Origin: Branchipolynoe longqiensis
Taxonomy: Eukaryota > Annelida > Polychaeta > Phyllodocida > Polynoidae
NCBI GenBank assembly: GCA_030323885.1
Contig: CM059190.1
Coordinates: 83,134,709-83,198,708, forward strand
Length of the DNA: 64,000 bases
Direction of reading: 5' to 3'
Shown here: positions 44,022 to 55,836 of the stretch, one piece after another
Layout of the letters: the number at the start of each line of letters is the position of its first letter
How positions within the stretch are numbered: the stretch's first letter is position 1
Program-made: the position numbers and the translations under genes
The notes under the pieces: model-generated
What the model was told of the DNA's origin: nothing
What the model saw: the letters and a program-made list of their open reading frames with translations, nothing else
Database searches by the model: none

Positions 44022-44455
44022 ACCAGACGGGATGGCCGAATGAGTTGAGTGTCCGTCTCCTGTTTTAGTAGATCGTGGCATTCGAACCCACTGGTTCGAA
44101 CCCTTGTCGAGTCAAACCAAAATTGTCGCTTCCTAGCCAGGCGCTTCCTAATTCTTTTTTTTTATTGTGATGGATTCATTTACCCGACTCATAACGGATA
44201 AGTGTGTTAATACTGGTTTTCACCACTGGGCAGCACTAATCCAATTTGACTCAAATCTTTTGAATTTAGTTTTATTATAAGGATAGAGCCAAGTACTGGT
44301 TGGCTCAATGTCTGGATAATGTGACTGTGTGGGATATCGGGTCATGGTGCTGGCTGCCTGGTCTCCCAGTGGGGCAGCACTATAACGTCGCCACCCGCCC
44401 TGATATGGCCCTAGATGTTGCCAGGACTTAAAACTCCAACAAGCAACCAACCAGC
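44022..44455 (+). mobile_element. SINE, subfamily A, carrying a ~130-bp insert
   Basis: The head and B box (GGTTCGAACCCTTGTCGAGTC-like) are followed by body to CAGGCGCTT. It resumes at 44277 with AAGGATAGAGCCAAG and continues to the CCAACAAGCAACC tail. Confidence 0.88.
44147..44276 (+). mobile_element. Unclassified ~125-bp element inserted in a SINE, second copy
   Basis: Starts with a T9 run, then TTGTGATGG, ATTTA, CATAACGG.TAAGT and TTTTCACCACTGGGCAG. This is colinear with the complement of 11232-11353. The last ~50 bp (to TTAGTTTTATTA) match less well. Confidence 0.6.
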
Positions 44456-44905
44456 AAGCAACCTACCCACGCCTACCTGTGTATGTGGCATTTTCACCTG
44501 GGGGGCTCAGTGCACCTCACTACACATGGAATTGGCAAGGTCAAGGTGAAATCCACTGTGCTACCTATTGTAACACCTGCCGTCTATTGTTTAAAATGTA
44601 TGGTATTTTTGGTGTCTTTTGGAGTTTTACGGTACTTAGGTAGTGAGGGAATAAATTGGAGGACATCTAGGAAAATCCATGAATGAATGAATGCTTTGGT
44701 TGAATTATATTTTAGTCGCTAAATAAAATGATTGATAAAGTTAGAATATTATCGTAATGGTGTCCCAATAAATCATTGTTATCCCTCTTGACATTTTAAG
44801 TATATTGGTCACAATAATCCCTCTTTTGTTCTTCTTCTTTTCGGCTCCAAGACGCTGATCTTCCTGCTATAATATTTATGGTGCATTTGATCTAACTATA
44901 AATGA

Positions 44906-45208
44906 CATGATGAGATGGAACCGGACACGGAAGATCTGGGGTTCGAACCCTAGTCGAGTCAAACCAATTACTTCCAAAATCGATACTTTTTGCTATTCTA
45001 GACTGGTGTTTTGTATTATTAGGATAGAACAAGGACTGCTTAGATCAGTGTTAGGATACTGTGACTCAGTAGGATATCGGGTCAGGGTGCCGGCGACCAG
45101 GTCTCCCAATGAGGCAGCATTATAAAGTCACCATGAGTGTATACTGTCAAAAGTCGGTAGTTATCCTGAAAGGACTTTAGATGTTGTTAGGACGTAGCAA
45201 ACAAACAG
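44906..45208 (+). mobile_element. SINE, 5' truncated
   Basis: B box GGGTTCGAACCCTAGTCGAG and the whole body and tail are present; the A box is lost. Confidence 0.85.
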
Positions 45209-46287
45209 ATATGATGAGATGGTGTGAAGAATATATGCAATAGCAGGTAACTATCGGGTTCTACATAATGATTGGAGATCTTATTTTGTACATGTGGACT
45301 AAAGGTAGTCATTTTACCTTACACTGTTTCATTGATTTACTTGTCATGCCCGTGAGGATGACACTTTCTCTGTCCTTGTTTGGAGGCATTGAATGGAATG
45401 AGCGCCTATGCGAGCATTCGTGGTCATTGGTGGTCATTTCTGAGGGCACAGGAAACTGACACATAACATCCCCTCCCCAGCAGGGGGGGAGGGCTACAGG
45501 AGAGTGGGGGGGGGGGGAGGCACATGCACATCAATAGTCACTGCAGGATCCACTCAATCCCAGATAGCCACTACAGACACACTCACTAACTCACCCCAAT
45601 CAAACCAGCCAATCACAGCACACTCACACCAGCGATGCCTACCTCCAGGAATCCAACATTATTATGCGATCACTCTCAGTCGCACAGCCGACCAGGTCAC
45701 ACCTCGTCTCTACCCACCCATCCACACCTACGACTGATCAGGGGGGAAGAAACCACCGATCAAACAAATACCACATAAAATACAAAATGTTTAATTGATT
45801 GACTATGAATGTGCACTGATGGTTAAAGTGATTTACTGCTTTTTGATTTTGATGATGATTATGTGACAAACTTGATTAATGATTGATTTGACTCCTGATT
45901 GATAAATGATAATGATAAGATGCATATATATGTTTGATAGCGCAGTCTCATCTGTCCTCGTGTTAGAATGTTCTCACCTCTTCACGTTACTCACTTGCTA
46001 TATGAGACACGCTCTTCGGTGAACTGACATATAAACATATTACCGGTGTGTGAGCCGAAGACCTTGACCCACAAGTCATGTTTATTCCCAATCCTGCTCA
46101 TCTCGTTCTCTGTGCCCTGGTCAGCAATGGGCATGATGTGTATGACTTGGTGCTGTGGTTAGTAGTGGATTTGGGATTATGTAGATAATGGTTGCAGGAT
46201 ATATCATATTTGAATTGTCTCCCTCAACTATAGCTGTATTGTTAGTATACACACTATTGGTTCGGTCAGGTGGCACAACGTGATTAG
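45209..46287. other. No gene seen
   Basis: Contains a G-rich run near 45505-45518 and an A/C-rich stretch of short words (CACTCAC, CCAATC). No repeat shared with the rest of the window is evident. Confidence 0.4.
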
Positions 46288-46598
46288 ATGGTTGTTGGGG
46301 TTTTACATCCTGGCAACATCTAAGGTCATATCAGGACGAGTACCAACTTGTGACAGCACACACTCATGCCGACATTATATTGCCACCCCAGTAGGAAATC
46401 AAACCCTCAGCACCATGACCAGATATCCCACTCAGTCGTATTATCCTGACACTGAGCTAACCAGTCCTTGCCCGATCGTATTAATGCTGAGCACCAGGCT
46501 AGAAAGTGACAAGTATCAATTTGATTAAGTCATCGGTTTGACTCAACAGCAAACCAAACTCCCGATCTCCCGCACATGAGGCCACCGTGTTCAATGGT
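46288..46598 (-). mobile_element. SINE, subfamily B head
   Basis: Near full length on the minus strand. The B-type head is recognised from the CGATCTCCCGCACATGAGGC complement, and the tail is complete (CATCCTGGCAACATCTAAGG). Confidence 0.88.
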
Positions 46599-46802
46599 GC
46601 CTCCTGAAGAATATGGGAGTCAAAGCCTGGGTCACCTAAGGCTGTTCAATACAGCAGAGTAGAGGTAATCTCGCAGCAATGGGGCAATTATTGGGTGTTG
46701 ATGAGCCATTTGTCCCGAAGGCCAGTTACATCGCACAGGCTGATGGGACTGCTCGATAGACATTGGTCATGAACAAGGGTCAAGGCCGATTTGGGAGCTA
46801 CC

Positions 46803-46935
46803 AGATAAACAAAATGCAAGCCACCAAGACAATGTAAGCTACCAAAACACCGTAAGCCACCAAAACAATGTAAGCTACCAAAACAATGTAAGTCACCAAA
46901 ACAATGTAAGCCACCAAAACAACGCACTCCACTAA
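46803..46935. repeat. 18-bp minisatellite
   Basis: About seven units close to CCACCAAAACAATGTAAG. The sequence just upstream (46755-46800) reads as the complement of 43908-43960 (CCTTGACC.TTGTTCATGACC), a second shared repeat. Confidence 0.85.
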
Positions 46936-46942
46936 AATAACC

Positions 46943-47274
46943 ACCGGGCATGGTGGCTGAATTGGTAGAACGCGGGCCTCGCTTGCGGGAGATCTGGAGT
47001 TCGGCTCCTGGTCGAATCAAACCAATAACTTATAAAATTAAAACTTGATTCTTCCTAGCCTGGCGCTCGACATTAATAGGATAGGGCAAGGACTGGTTAG
47101 TTCAATGTCAGGATAATGTGACTGGGTGGGATATGGGTCATGGTGCCAGCAGCCTGATTTCCCAGTGGGGCAGCACTATGAAGTCGCATGAGTGTGCACT
47201 GTCACAAGTCAGTACTTATTCTGATCTGACCTTTGATGTTGCAAGGATGAAAAACTCCAACAACCAACCAACCA
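46943..47274 (+). mobile_element. SINE, subfamily B, near full length
   Basis: Head GGCATGGTGGCTGAATTGGT and GCTTGCGGGAGATCTGGAG, B-like box CGGCTCCTGGTCGAATC, complete body and tail. Confidence 0.92.
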
Positions 47275-48346
47275 AAACAACCACTTATAAGGCGTCTTGT
47301 GTGCTGCTGATCCCACAGGGAAGCTTAATAGTTTTTTGTTTGTTTCTGTTCTTTTTTGTTTTTGTTGTTTTTGTTTTACAACATGTTATTTGAAAGGTGA
47401 GTTTGATTCATTATGCAAGGTATTCGGAAAGACCAACAGAACGCTTTGTCAGAATGTACCCCTCCGTGTCAAGGTCAAAGGAAAGCCGAAAGTAGTCACG
47501 TAAAAAAATATTTTAGTGGAAACGTGAGGCTTCAATGGCGGCATGTTACAGAGATACCATCAATAAAGTCTAGCGGACCCTAAAAAAATTGTAGTATTGT
47601 CAGAAATAATCATCGACAAACCAAATTCCGAATAAATTTCAAATCCCCATAGAGTCGAAAAAGAGCAGAAAAACACTACCTACACAATGCACCAAACAAG
47701 CATTTGCCAACAAGTTTCTATCTCTTAACTTAACACAGTATCAATAACCAACATGATCACTAACCATTGTGTCAATAACCGTCATGGTCACCAGTTTGAT
47801 CAAGTCTAATCGACTAATCCACTCGTCGTGGTCACCAGTTTTGTAAAGTCCAATGCTAGGACTCACCTGGTTGTGTAGGCAGGCTATGGTGAAATCAATA
47901 CAGACAAACAGAAAGGAAGAATATAAAGTGTAAAGAAGAAGAGAGAGTCCAGCCCTCTGGTTTATTATGTATATGGTTACATGGGTTCATTGTAGAGCAT
48001 TCATTGTAGAGCATTCCTGGTCCTACCAATAGGGATCCAGCATTCCTGGTCCCCATGGATACCAGTGGTCTGCCCACCACCACAAGCTGTATGGCCCCAT
48101 GGCCACCACCAACCTTGACCTTTGAGTGTGGTGATCCCTATCCCAGCAGACGGGGTAGGCCTTGAAACCAGAAAGGCTTGAGTGTGGTTTTTTTTTTATT
48201 AAACCGGGTTACAGCAATAATATAGAAAACCAGGGCAGTGCTTAATGCGCCTCCTTGACGAACTGTGAGTAGGAAGGAAATAGGGATTTGCCTCGGGCGA
48301 ACTGGAAATAAAGATAGAATGGCGAGGGAAGGAAAGTTATATAGTC
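47275..48346. other. No gene seen
   Basis: A T/G-rich run (TTTTTGTT words) lies at 47325-47390. Short duplicated words ATTCATTGTAGAGC and GCATTCCTGGTCC lie at 47985-48055. Nothing coding. Confidence 0.4.
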
Positions 48347-48585
48347 TTTGGAGTTTACGTCCTGGCAACATCTAAGGTCATATCAGGACTTGTGGCCGTG
48401 CATACTCATCCTGACTTCATAGTGCTGTCCCACTCGGACCAGGCTGCTGCCACCATGACCTGATAGACCACTTAGTCACATTATCCTGACACTGAGCAAG
48501 ACCAGTCCTTGCCTTGTCCTAATAATGCCGAGCGCCAGGCTAGGAACCGACAAGTACCAATTTTTATAAGTTATTGGTTTGACTC
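48347..48585 (-). mobile_element. SINE, head missing
   Basis: Tail and body on the minus strand up to the AAGTTATTGGTTTGACTC end of the B box region. Confidence 0.85.
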
Positions 48586-49990
48586 TGTGTATTTAGCTAG
48601 GATGAGGTATTTTGTGTGTGAATTTATATGTAGGTGGTGTTTTAGGTGGTGTTTTAGGTGGTGTTCTATGCAGGGTTATGTCAGTAGAGTCTAGGTTTAA
48701 GTATAATGCAAATTCAGCTAACTAAGCAGGTCTGCTCTATCTAGTGTGTAGCAAGCATTCAATGTAGTATATGGCACACTTTGGGCTTAGATCAAATTCT
48801 GTAGGATGTATTGGAGGATTTGATTGGCTACAATTAGTAAGACGGATATGCGCAGAGTTATTAGTGCAATGGTCCTCATTGTTAATATCTGTATGCAGTT
48901 GTTTAATGTGTAGGTCGGGATGGGCTGAGGTGATGCTTAGCCGAAGTTGTCAAATGCATTAATTAAAACACCGGAACCTGGGAAACAGTGGCAAAGGAAA
49001 GGGGGTCACGGCATGGTTCATGGCACAGTTTGAAAATGATTGTATATCTCCTTCACCCACAAGACTCTCCAACTGCATCTACACACACATGTCCAACGTG
49101 CCACTACACATTCTGAGAGCAAATTGGATTTATCGGTCATCGGCGAGTTCACAACAAATGATGAGTTGCTGTCATCATCATCATCGGGCATGTTGCATAG
49201 GCAACATGGGTAATTCGGGACTGAGACTGGAAGCACAGGGATCCCACCACTAGCCACCCTGACCTATACCATTTAGTTCCCCCTTTTAAGTATAGGCGGC
49301 CAGATGGTAACTCCATGTGGCGCCCCCGTGCCCGTGCGCTGGTAGCCGGCACTTGTACCCACCTCCCCCCTCTGACGTCACTTCTGGCCCGCCTCCCCAA
49401 CCAACGGCACTTCACCACCAGACGCCGGACCCACAACACCGCCCACCTTTTCTCACCACCCAACCTGACCCTACTATAAGACATTTGACTTAATGGGGTT
49501 GAGTGCCCGGATCCCGCAGAGACTTGAACTTCCTAACCTTCATTTGACGTTGACCTCCATTGTACCTAATTAACTTGACCTATGTTATCCTGACTTGTAT
49601 TAAATAAACTCCCATACTAAGTAGTCCCATGTCGTGTCCTGAATTGATGTACAACCAAGAATTTATTGAATGATGGTTGGTAGTTATATTTATATATTAG
49701 TTATTAAGTCATCAGTGGTCGAGATCTCAATGTGAGTACTCTTTTATCTCATCACTATCCTAATTTATTGATTATCTGAAAAGCTCGGCGCTGAGTGTTC
49801 TTTTTTTTGTGTTTTTTTTTTGTTTAAAATATTTAACTCATCTAAACACATATTTTGTCAAGGCCGAGGCACTGGTCTTCCAGTGTTATAATCGAAAGAC
49901 ACCATTTTTGATGTGCTTCAAGTGGATTTCAAATGGACCAAAGCCGAAGACAGACCCATTTCAAATCACTTTTCCTACCAACTGAGTCTG
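48586..49990. other. No gene seen; GC-rich block with polyadenylation-like signal
   Basis: The 14-mer TTTAGGTGGTGTTT-like unit is repeated three times at 48635-48665. At 49250-49660 a C-rich block is followed by ATTAAATAAACTCCC, which could be part of a solo LTR; I see no paired copy to support this. Confidence 0.35.
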
Positions 49991-50000
49991 ATATGATGTA

Positions 50001-50339
50001 CCAGACGGGATGGCCGAATGAGTTAGAGCGTCCGTCTCCCGTGTTGGTAGACCATAGGATTGTGGGTTCGAACCCTGGTCGAGTCAAACCAATGACTTAA
50101 AAATGTATACTTGTCGCTTCCTAGCCAGGCGCTCGGCATTATTAGGATAGGGCAAGGACTGGTTGGCTCAGTGTCAGGATAATGTGACTGAGTGGGATAT
50201 CAGGTCATGGGGCTGGCGGCCTGGTCTCCCAGTGGGGCAGCACTATAAAGTTGCCATGAGTGCGCACTGTCACAAGTCGGTACCCATCCTGATATGACCT
50301 TAGATGTTGCTATGACGTAAAACAACAACAAACAAACTA
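50001..50339 (+). mobile_element. SINE, subfamily A, full length with target duplication
   Basis: The best reference copy. A box region GGGATGGCCGAATGAGTTAG, B box GTTCGAACCCTGGTCGAG, body from TCGCTTCCTAGCCAGGCGCT to GGTACCCATCCTGATATG, tail TTAGATGTTGCTATGACG and then an AACAACAAAC end. ATATGATGTA is duplicated at 49991-50000 and 50340-50349. The long tRNA-like head has a class II (Leu/Ser-like) look, with an extra arm between anticodon region and B box. Confidence 0.95.
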
Positions 50340-50349
50340 ATATGATGTA

Positions 50350-51290
50350 TGCAGTTTAGCATAATTATGCCTGTTACTGTTAGTTTCTTTTTATAATTGA
50401 ACCTGTAGAGAATTAATTTGCTCATTGCCATAGGACTATATGCTAGTGATTTCGCACAGCACTAGTGCAATTCGACCAAGGAAAAAACAAAGTGATACAT
50501 GTACATTAATACTGTATCTGAATGTCAGTTCTGGTGTTACCATATACTTCTCATATTCACCACATGAGAGAAGCACGCCGGAAATGGCTGCCAAGGTGTG
50601 GAATGCCCAAACGGTAAAGGAACGACAAATTCCTGACCTAAAAACTTACAAAAAATATCTGTGCAAAATAAGGCTAGGAAACCCCCACTAAGCTGCACTG
50701 CAAAGGGGCATGTGATATGTCACGGCCCACCAGCGGGACGCCGAATGGAAGGTAACCATGCCAAAAGTAGCCAGATAACACACCACACAGCTACGTACAA
50801 GCCTATGATATGTAAATAGGAGTAGGCTAGTCTAGTAATAAGAGTAGAAAAAATAAATACATATATACCAAGAAAATCCAAAAAAACTAACATAGGCTAT
50901 TAACCATACCAACCAATTATCTATCTGCTACTGAAATGCAGGCAATCAAATACCTTTTCAGCAGCCACTGTGTGGTAAGATAACACCAACACTACAACTG
51001 GCCAGCATTGAAAACAAGCCTGGGTACCTGAGCTTATATGCTATGGACAGTATAAATACAGCCTCAATAAAAATTTAAAAAATGTAAAAAGAAAATGTCA
51101 GCAGCTGTCAGGGGAAACCATCATATCTAAGTCCGCCACACACAACATAATTCACAGTAAGACAAAGAGTGGTGTTAGGCTGTGTATCCATAGACTGTTC
51201 CCTAGTGCCATGTTCCCTTGTTCTGTGTTCGCTTGTGACCTTGTGACGGGCCACACAGACAATGAACCTGTGTTTTGCTTAGTGGCCACC
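50350..51290. other. Possible retroelement 3' remnant, otherwise no gene
   Basis: A short frame at 50590-50691 reads AAKVWNAQTVKE and LKTYKKYL, loosely like the C-terminal end of some LINE proteins; this is weak. At 51000-51095 a block with TTGAAAACAAGC and TCAATAAAAAT resembles 51620-51690. Confidence 0.25.
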
Positions 51291-51616
51291 ACCAGATGGG
51301 ATGGCCGAATGAGTTGATCATCCGTCTCCTGTTTTGGGAGATTGGAGGATCCGAATGCATGGGTTCATGGGTTCGAAACCTGGTCGAGTCAAAACAATGA
51401 CTTAAAAATGTATACTTGCCGCTTCCTTATTTATGCTCCTGACAGGATAACGTGACTGATTGGGATTTCAGGTCATTGTGCTGGTGGCCTAGTCTGCCAG
51501 TGGGGCAGCACTATAAAGTCGCCATGAGCGTGTACTGTCACAGGTCGATGCCCGTCCTGATATGACCTTAGATGTTGCTAGGACGTAAAACAAACAAACA
51601 AAAAACAAACAAACTC
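51291..51616 (+). mobile_element. SINE, subfamily A, with internal body deletion
   Basis: The head and B box are present. The body jumps from CTTGCCGCTTCC to CCTGACAGGATAACGTGAC, skipping about 50 bp. Tail TGCTAGGACGTAAAACAAAC. Confidence 0.88.
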
Positions 51617-52026
51617 CAGCGTTGAAAACAAGCACCCTTTACGGGGGCTTATACGTTATACGTCGTCAATAAAAAGATTTATCAAAAAAGACACCAGCAG
51701 ATCGATCCACTCGGACCACCGTGTCTGACGGGTCGCCATACTATTGTAACCCTTTAAAATATCTATAAATAGTGTGCCTTGCAAATGGCGCCAAGCGGCC
51801 AGCTCTTCATAAGCATATTCATCGCTGGAAGGAGCGGGACAACCAGCCACGTTTGAGCCTGTTTGAACTTGCCGGAAATAGACCGGTACCTCAGTGAAGT
51901 AGATTAGTTTTCCGCATTATTGATAGATTATAGAACAGAAATACTTTACAATAAACATTAACTTGGTTATAACTATTAAATGATATTTATTTCAATTATC
52001 ATAATCATGTGTTGTGTTCTTTTTTT

Positions 52027-52068
52027 ATTGCAAATGGCGGCCCCCCATATGGGGCGGCCATTTGCAAT
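52027..52068. repeat. Near-perfect 42-bp palindrome
   Basis: ATTGCAAATGG at the left and CCATTTGCAAT at the right enclose a GC-rich centre with CCCCATATGGGG. It could fold into a hairpin. It may be a remnant of a foldback element. Confidence 0.85.
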
Positions 52069-52379
52069 CGAAAAGAACAGTTCTGATTGCCTCAAATTAT
52101 GGAAAGATTCCATTATTTTGTTAGTAGTTTCTTATTCAGACATAGTTACACATATATATGTATCTTTTGCACAGATTAAAGTGCTTGAAGTATATTTTAA
52201 ATTTATCTACATCGACTTCTGTTTAAATCACACAATAACAGGACTTAAAGAATGGGAAACTATTCCTGCAAGGGTATGCTCAATATGGGACAGTGGTCAC
52301 CCGTTTTTCCTCCTTTCCTCACTGTGGACCCTTCTCCAGCTCTTTACACCGGCCCAAACCCGATGTAACGAGCCGCCTT

Positions 52380-52716
52380 CATAGAAGCCGCCGCTGTTTA
52401 AAAATAGACTCCACAGTCTTCGCTGGTCGCGGGCGCGCCGTGGTTGCTTTACGAGCGCGGCGTGGCGTGTCGCCGGGCACCAGCGATGACCGAGCGACTA
52501 GCCAATCAGCGCGCCGCTCCTGTAATCAGCCATTCCCGGGCCGGGCTCAGCTGGGTCGCGCCGCGCCGCGTTGGTGACCAGCCGGTCTGTGGGATATATG
52601 CAGTTGTCGCCGGGAACCGACTGAGAGTAGGACTGTAGCGAAGACCGCGTCCCAGGGCCCCGTCTGCTCTCCTGCCACCTGCAGCACCTTAACGGAGCTT
52701 CGTCGTATTACGTCAG
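52380..52716 (+). promoter_or_regulatory. Candidate CpG-rich promoter and untranslated first exon
   Basis: The window's most promoter-like CpG-rich stretch, with many CGCG words. It holds a GCCAATCAGC (CCAAT-type) box at 52501 and a TTTAAAAATA word at 52397. A consensus splice donor CAG|GTGAGT lies at 52716/52717. The CpG richness falls off just after the donor. No long open frame runs into the donor, so the exon would be non-coding. No downstream exon is recognisable within the window. The evidence is compositional only. Confidence 0.35.
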
Positions 52717-52790
52717 GTGAGTCATCAGGGGAGAGGTGGCGGGGAGCCAGTGTACCGCTCAGGTCAACAGCAGTTGGGGGTGGGAGGGGG

Positions 52791-53080
52791 ATTGGTTGGT
52801 TGTTTGGAGTTTTACGTCCTGGCAACATCTAAGCTCATATCAGGATGGGTGCCAACTTGTGACAGTGCACATTCATGTGATTTTATAGTGCTGCCGCACT
52901 GTGAAATAAGGCCACCAGCCACATGACCTGATATCCCACTCAGTCACATTATCCTGACTGACACTGAGACAACCAGTCCTTGCCCTATCCTACTAATGCC
53001 GAACGCCAGGCTAGGAAGTGACAAGTATGAATTGATTGGTTGTTGGAGTTTCACGTCCTGGCAACATCTAAAGCCATAGA
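52791..53080 (-). mobile_element. SINE without head, plus a second SINE tail
   Basis: 52791-53032 is a minus-strand SINE from tail to CTTCCTAGCCTGGCG. A second copy of the tail (GTTTCACGTCCTGGCAACAT) follows immediately at 53033-53080. Confidence 0.85.
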
Positions 53081-53242
53081 GTCACAAACAAACAAATAGA
53101 ATCAGCAACACTAGCCATCAGAATATGTCACACTTAAAAGCTATAGCGTTCACCTACAGCAGAGAAACAAAATGTATTCATAAATCAACCAGAAATACCC
53201 GAAGAAATGATCCATAGCAGACCTACTGCGGCTGGCTATGAC

Positions 53243-53515
53243 AGAAGTGCCATCAGCAGCATGACCTAATATCCCTCTCAGTCACATAATATTGACACTG
53301 AGCCAACTAGTCCTTGCCCTATACGCAGCACACATCTGTAATGATCAACCAAGCACAACCATAAACATAAAATCCATCAGGCCACTAGCACCATGAGCTG
53401 ATATCCCACTCATTCACATTATCCTGACAATGAACCAATCAGTCTTTGCCATATCCTAATAATGCTGAGGGCCTGGATAGGAAGTGACAAGTACAAATTG
53501 TTTAAGTCATGAGGA
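53243..53515 (-). mobile_element. Two SINE body fragments
   Basis: 53243-53327 and 53378-53515 are successive minus-strand body segments (GACCTAATATCCCTCTCAGT; GAGCTGATATCCCACTCATT). They overlap in content, so two insertions or a duplication are present. Confidence 0.75.
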
Positions 53516-54246
53516 AGCGAGCAGGAACTGTGGTGTGATTATATGACATAATGCAAATTGGACACAGCTGGTCGCCATAGCAACCGATTAGGCGATACTG
53601 GGGAGTGGGGGCTAACATATCTGTTGGGTCTGGACTATCTGCATAGGGGCCTAGCTTGGTGTTTTCAGGTGGTATGCTGATGGAATACAACGCTCATCAT
53701 CATCATGCTGTCAGTCGCGATGCGACAAAGACTGCTTTCATTACTTGACTGTCGCTCTCCATTTAGCTCTCTGCTATGAGAGTGATGTCCATGAGTCGGT
53801 CTTAATGTCTCTCAGCTTCAGGTCAACGCTATTGGAATAAAATGCTATAAAACATGATATATCTCAATACTTTAAAGAAAAATGTCAGGGGGTACGCAAC
53901 TGCGTGCCTGCGCATATAGAAGCTACTCCCCTCCGAAAGATGCATTGAGTGAGTTAGTTTTTTGTGCCACGCAACGGGGGACTCCTAAAAGCGGATCGGA
54001 GTACACATGCACTGTTACTGGCTATATGCTGAAGAGCTTTACATTACAAGTTTGAATTCTATATCTGTTTTCCTTTGGGTGGAGATATGGATTCTCTTTC
54101 TTTTTTGGAGGCGGTGGGGTTGGGAGGGCGGGTAAATATTTTATTCGTCAGAATGTCTCGGTCCTCAGCACCGCGATACTGGTCTTCCGGTCAGGAGTGG
54201 AAGCCTAAGTTATTGTCATGGGGGTGATGACAATGTGAAATATTGC
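53516..54246. other. No gene seen
   Basis: No open frame of note and no recognised repeat, apart from a short CATCAT run at 53697-53707. Confidence 0.4.
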
Positions 54247-54319
54247 GCATAGAGAAGGATTCGAACCCACACTACTTACCATTGCGGGGCTAGCATGCTA
54301 ACCATTATACTACCTATGC
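54247..54319 (-). tRNA. tRNA-like sequence, probably a pseudogene or SINE head
   Basis: On the minus strand, 73 nt with pairing ends (GCATAG and CTATGC). It has an A-box-like TAGTATAATGGTTAGCATGC and a T-arm with GGGTTCGAATCC. The anticodon stem pairs poorly and the loop lacks the usual T33. The D stem has a mismatch. If read as a tRNA, the loop would give anticodon GCA, but overall it does not resemble a cysteine tRNA. Similar sequences at 43766 and about 39240 point to a tRNA-derived repeat. Confidence 0.35.
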
Positions 54320-55551
54320 TTCCTGGTGCAATCACCCTACCCTCTCCAAGCATACGTCTCCATTTCACGTACCTTTATCAGAATATGTTTCATTTAACAT
54401 GTCCTTCATGCACAATTTGGTGAAATATGCACATGCGAAAGAAAATCAGCATTATTCTGCAGATAACAATTTGAAGAATAACTATGAGGGGAGTTCTGCA
54501 GATTACTGCATTATCTTAAAGGGACCAGATATAGGTCGCTGAGACACTACCTGTACTCCGACAAATGCTCTCAAAGCATACGTTTGCCAGTTTTCAGTTT
54601 ATGCAACTACATATGTGGGGGGAGAGTGCTGACATTGGTTGCTTCTGTTGTGTTTTATTTAGTCCAGCAGCACTGACACTTTTAGACAACCATATAGAGA
54701 ACAAAATGTTAGAAATTGCAATCTAAAATGATAAATATAAAGTTCAAATGTTTATTTATCATAACCAGCTACTTTTTGTGTGAATAGTTGATTAAATCAT
54801 GTAGATTAATAGACTTTAAAAATTGAATTGAGAGCTTTCTGTGGCTGCCATCTTGGTGGTTGCCATGGCTTCCCCTGTGTGTGGCGAACCCCTTTAGGTT
54901 ATGTGAAGAGGGAATCCCACCTATGATGTCATTCATACATCACATACCTCAACTCTCCTCCCACATGTTCAGTGGCATGAACTGAACAGACTAAGCAAAG
55001 GTATGTTTGGAGAGCTTTTATGCTGGATTCGTTTGTATCTGGTTGAGGAATACCCAGCAACCTTAAACAAATCTTTGCTTTATGTTGATAATAAAATAAT
55101 GAGAGTTATGGCACTTAGTTCATATGCACTGTAATTGTTAAGGCAGCAGGACCAGTGACTCTGTGCTGAAAAAAAGATATTATTCAACTGGAATACAAAT
55201 TTTGAAAAAAAAAACCATTAAAAAACTTCACCTCTGTCATGTCATGGTGTGACCTCCCCATCATTCACTCACTCACTCAGTGACAGTGGGCACAGTTCCA
55301 CAATGACGTCTCCTCACAGAATCAATAGACATTCTGATATATTGTAGCACACAGTGTCAGTGTACATCGTGATATATCGCAACCCACACCAGCGAGCTCC
55401 GTCTCTCGTTAAGCAGGGGCACTTGTTGTAGGCGGTCTCTTCCACATCCGGTCGGCACTTGACACTTCCGGTACAATCTCCGCACCCACACACCCTGAAG
55501 TCTCGTGACTGGTGTACTACACCTCAGCACTGTGTACTCACGTACATAGGG
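54320..55551. other. No gene seen; one old dispersed repeat
   Basis: 54525-54650 resembles 1465-1575 (GACAAATGCTCTC, then a GGGGAGAGTGCTGA word). The rest is AT-rich and uncharacterised. Confidence 0.4.
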
Positions 55552-55836
55552 GATTGGTGGTTGTTGGAGTTTTACGTCCTGGCAATATCTAAGGTCATAT
55601 CGGGATGGGTACCAACTTGTGACAGCGCACACTCATGGGGACCCTATAGTGCTGGCCGACTGGGAGACCAGGCCACCAGCAGCACGACCTGATATCCCAC
55701 TGAGTCGCATTATATTGAGCCAACCAGTCCTCGCCCTATCCTAATAATGCCGAGCGTCTGGCTATGAAGCAACAATTATCAATCTTTAAGTCATTGGTTC
55801 GACTTGACCAGGATTCGAACCCACAAACCCATGTGT
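55552..55836 (-). mobile_element. SINE, head truncated
   Basis: Minus-strand tail (TACGTCCTGGCAATATCTAA), body, and B box (GGGTTCGAATCCTGGTCAAG); the A box end is lost. Confidence 0.88.

Noticed and set aside
50440..50691. Frame with AAKVWNAQTVKE, considered as a LINE C-terminus
   Set aside because: Too short and too weak to assign; noted only as a possible remnant.
51980..52384. 134-residue frame with a hydrophobic start
   Set aside because: It overlaps the 42-bp palindrome and AT-rich sequence, has no recognisable domain, and composition explains the hydrophobic stretch.
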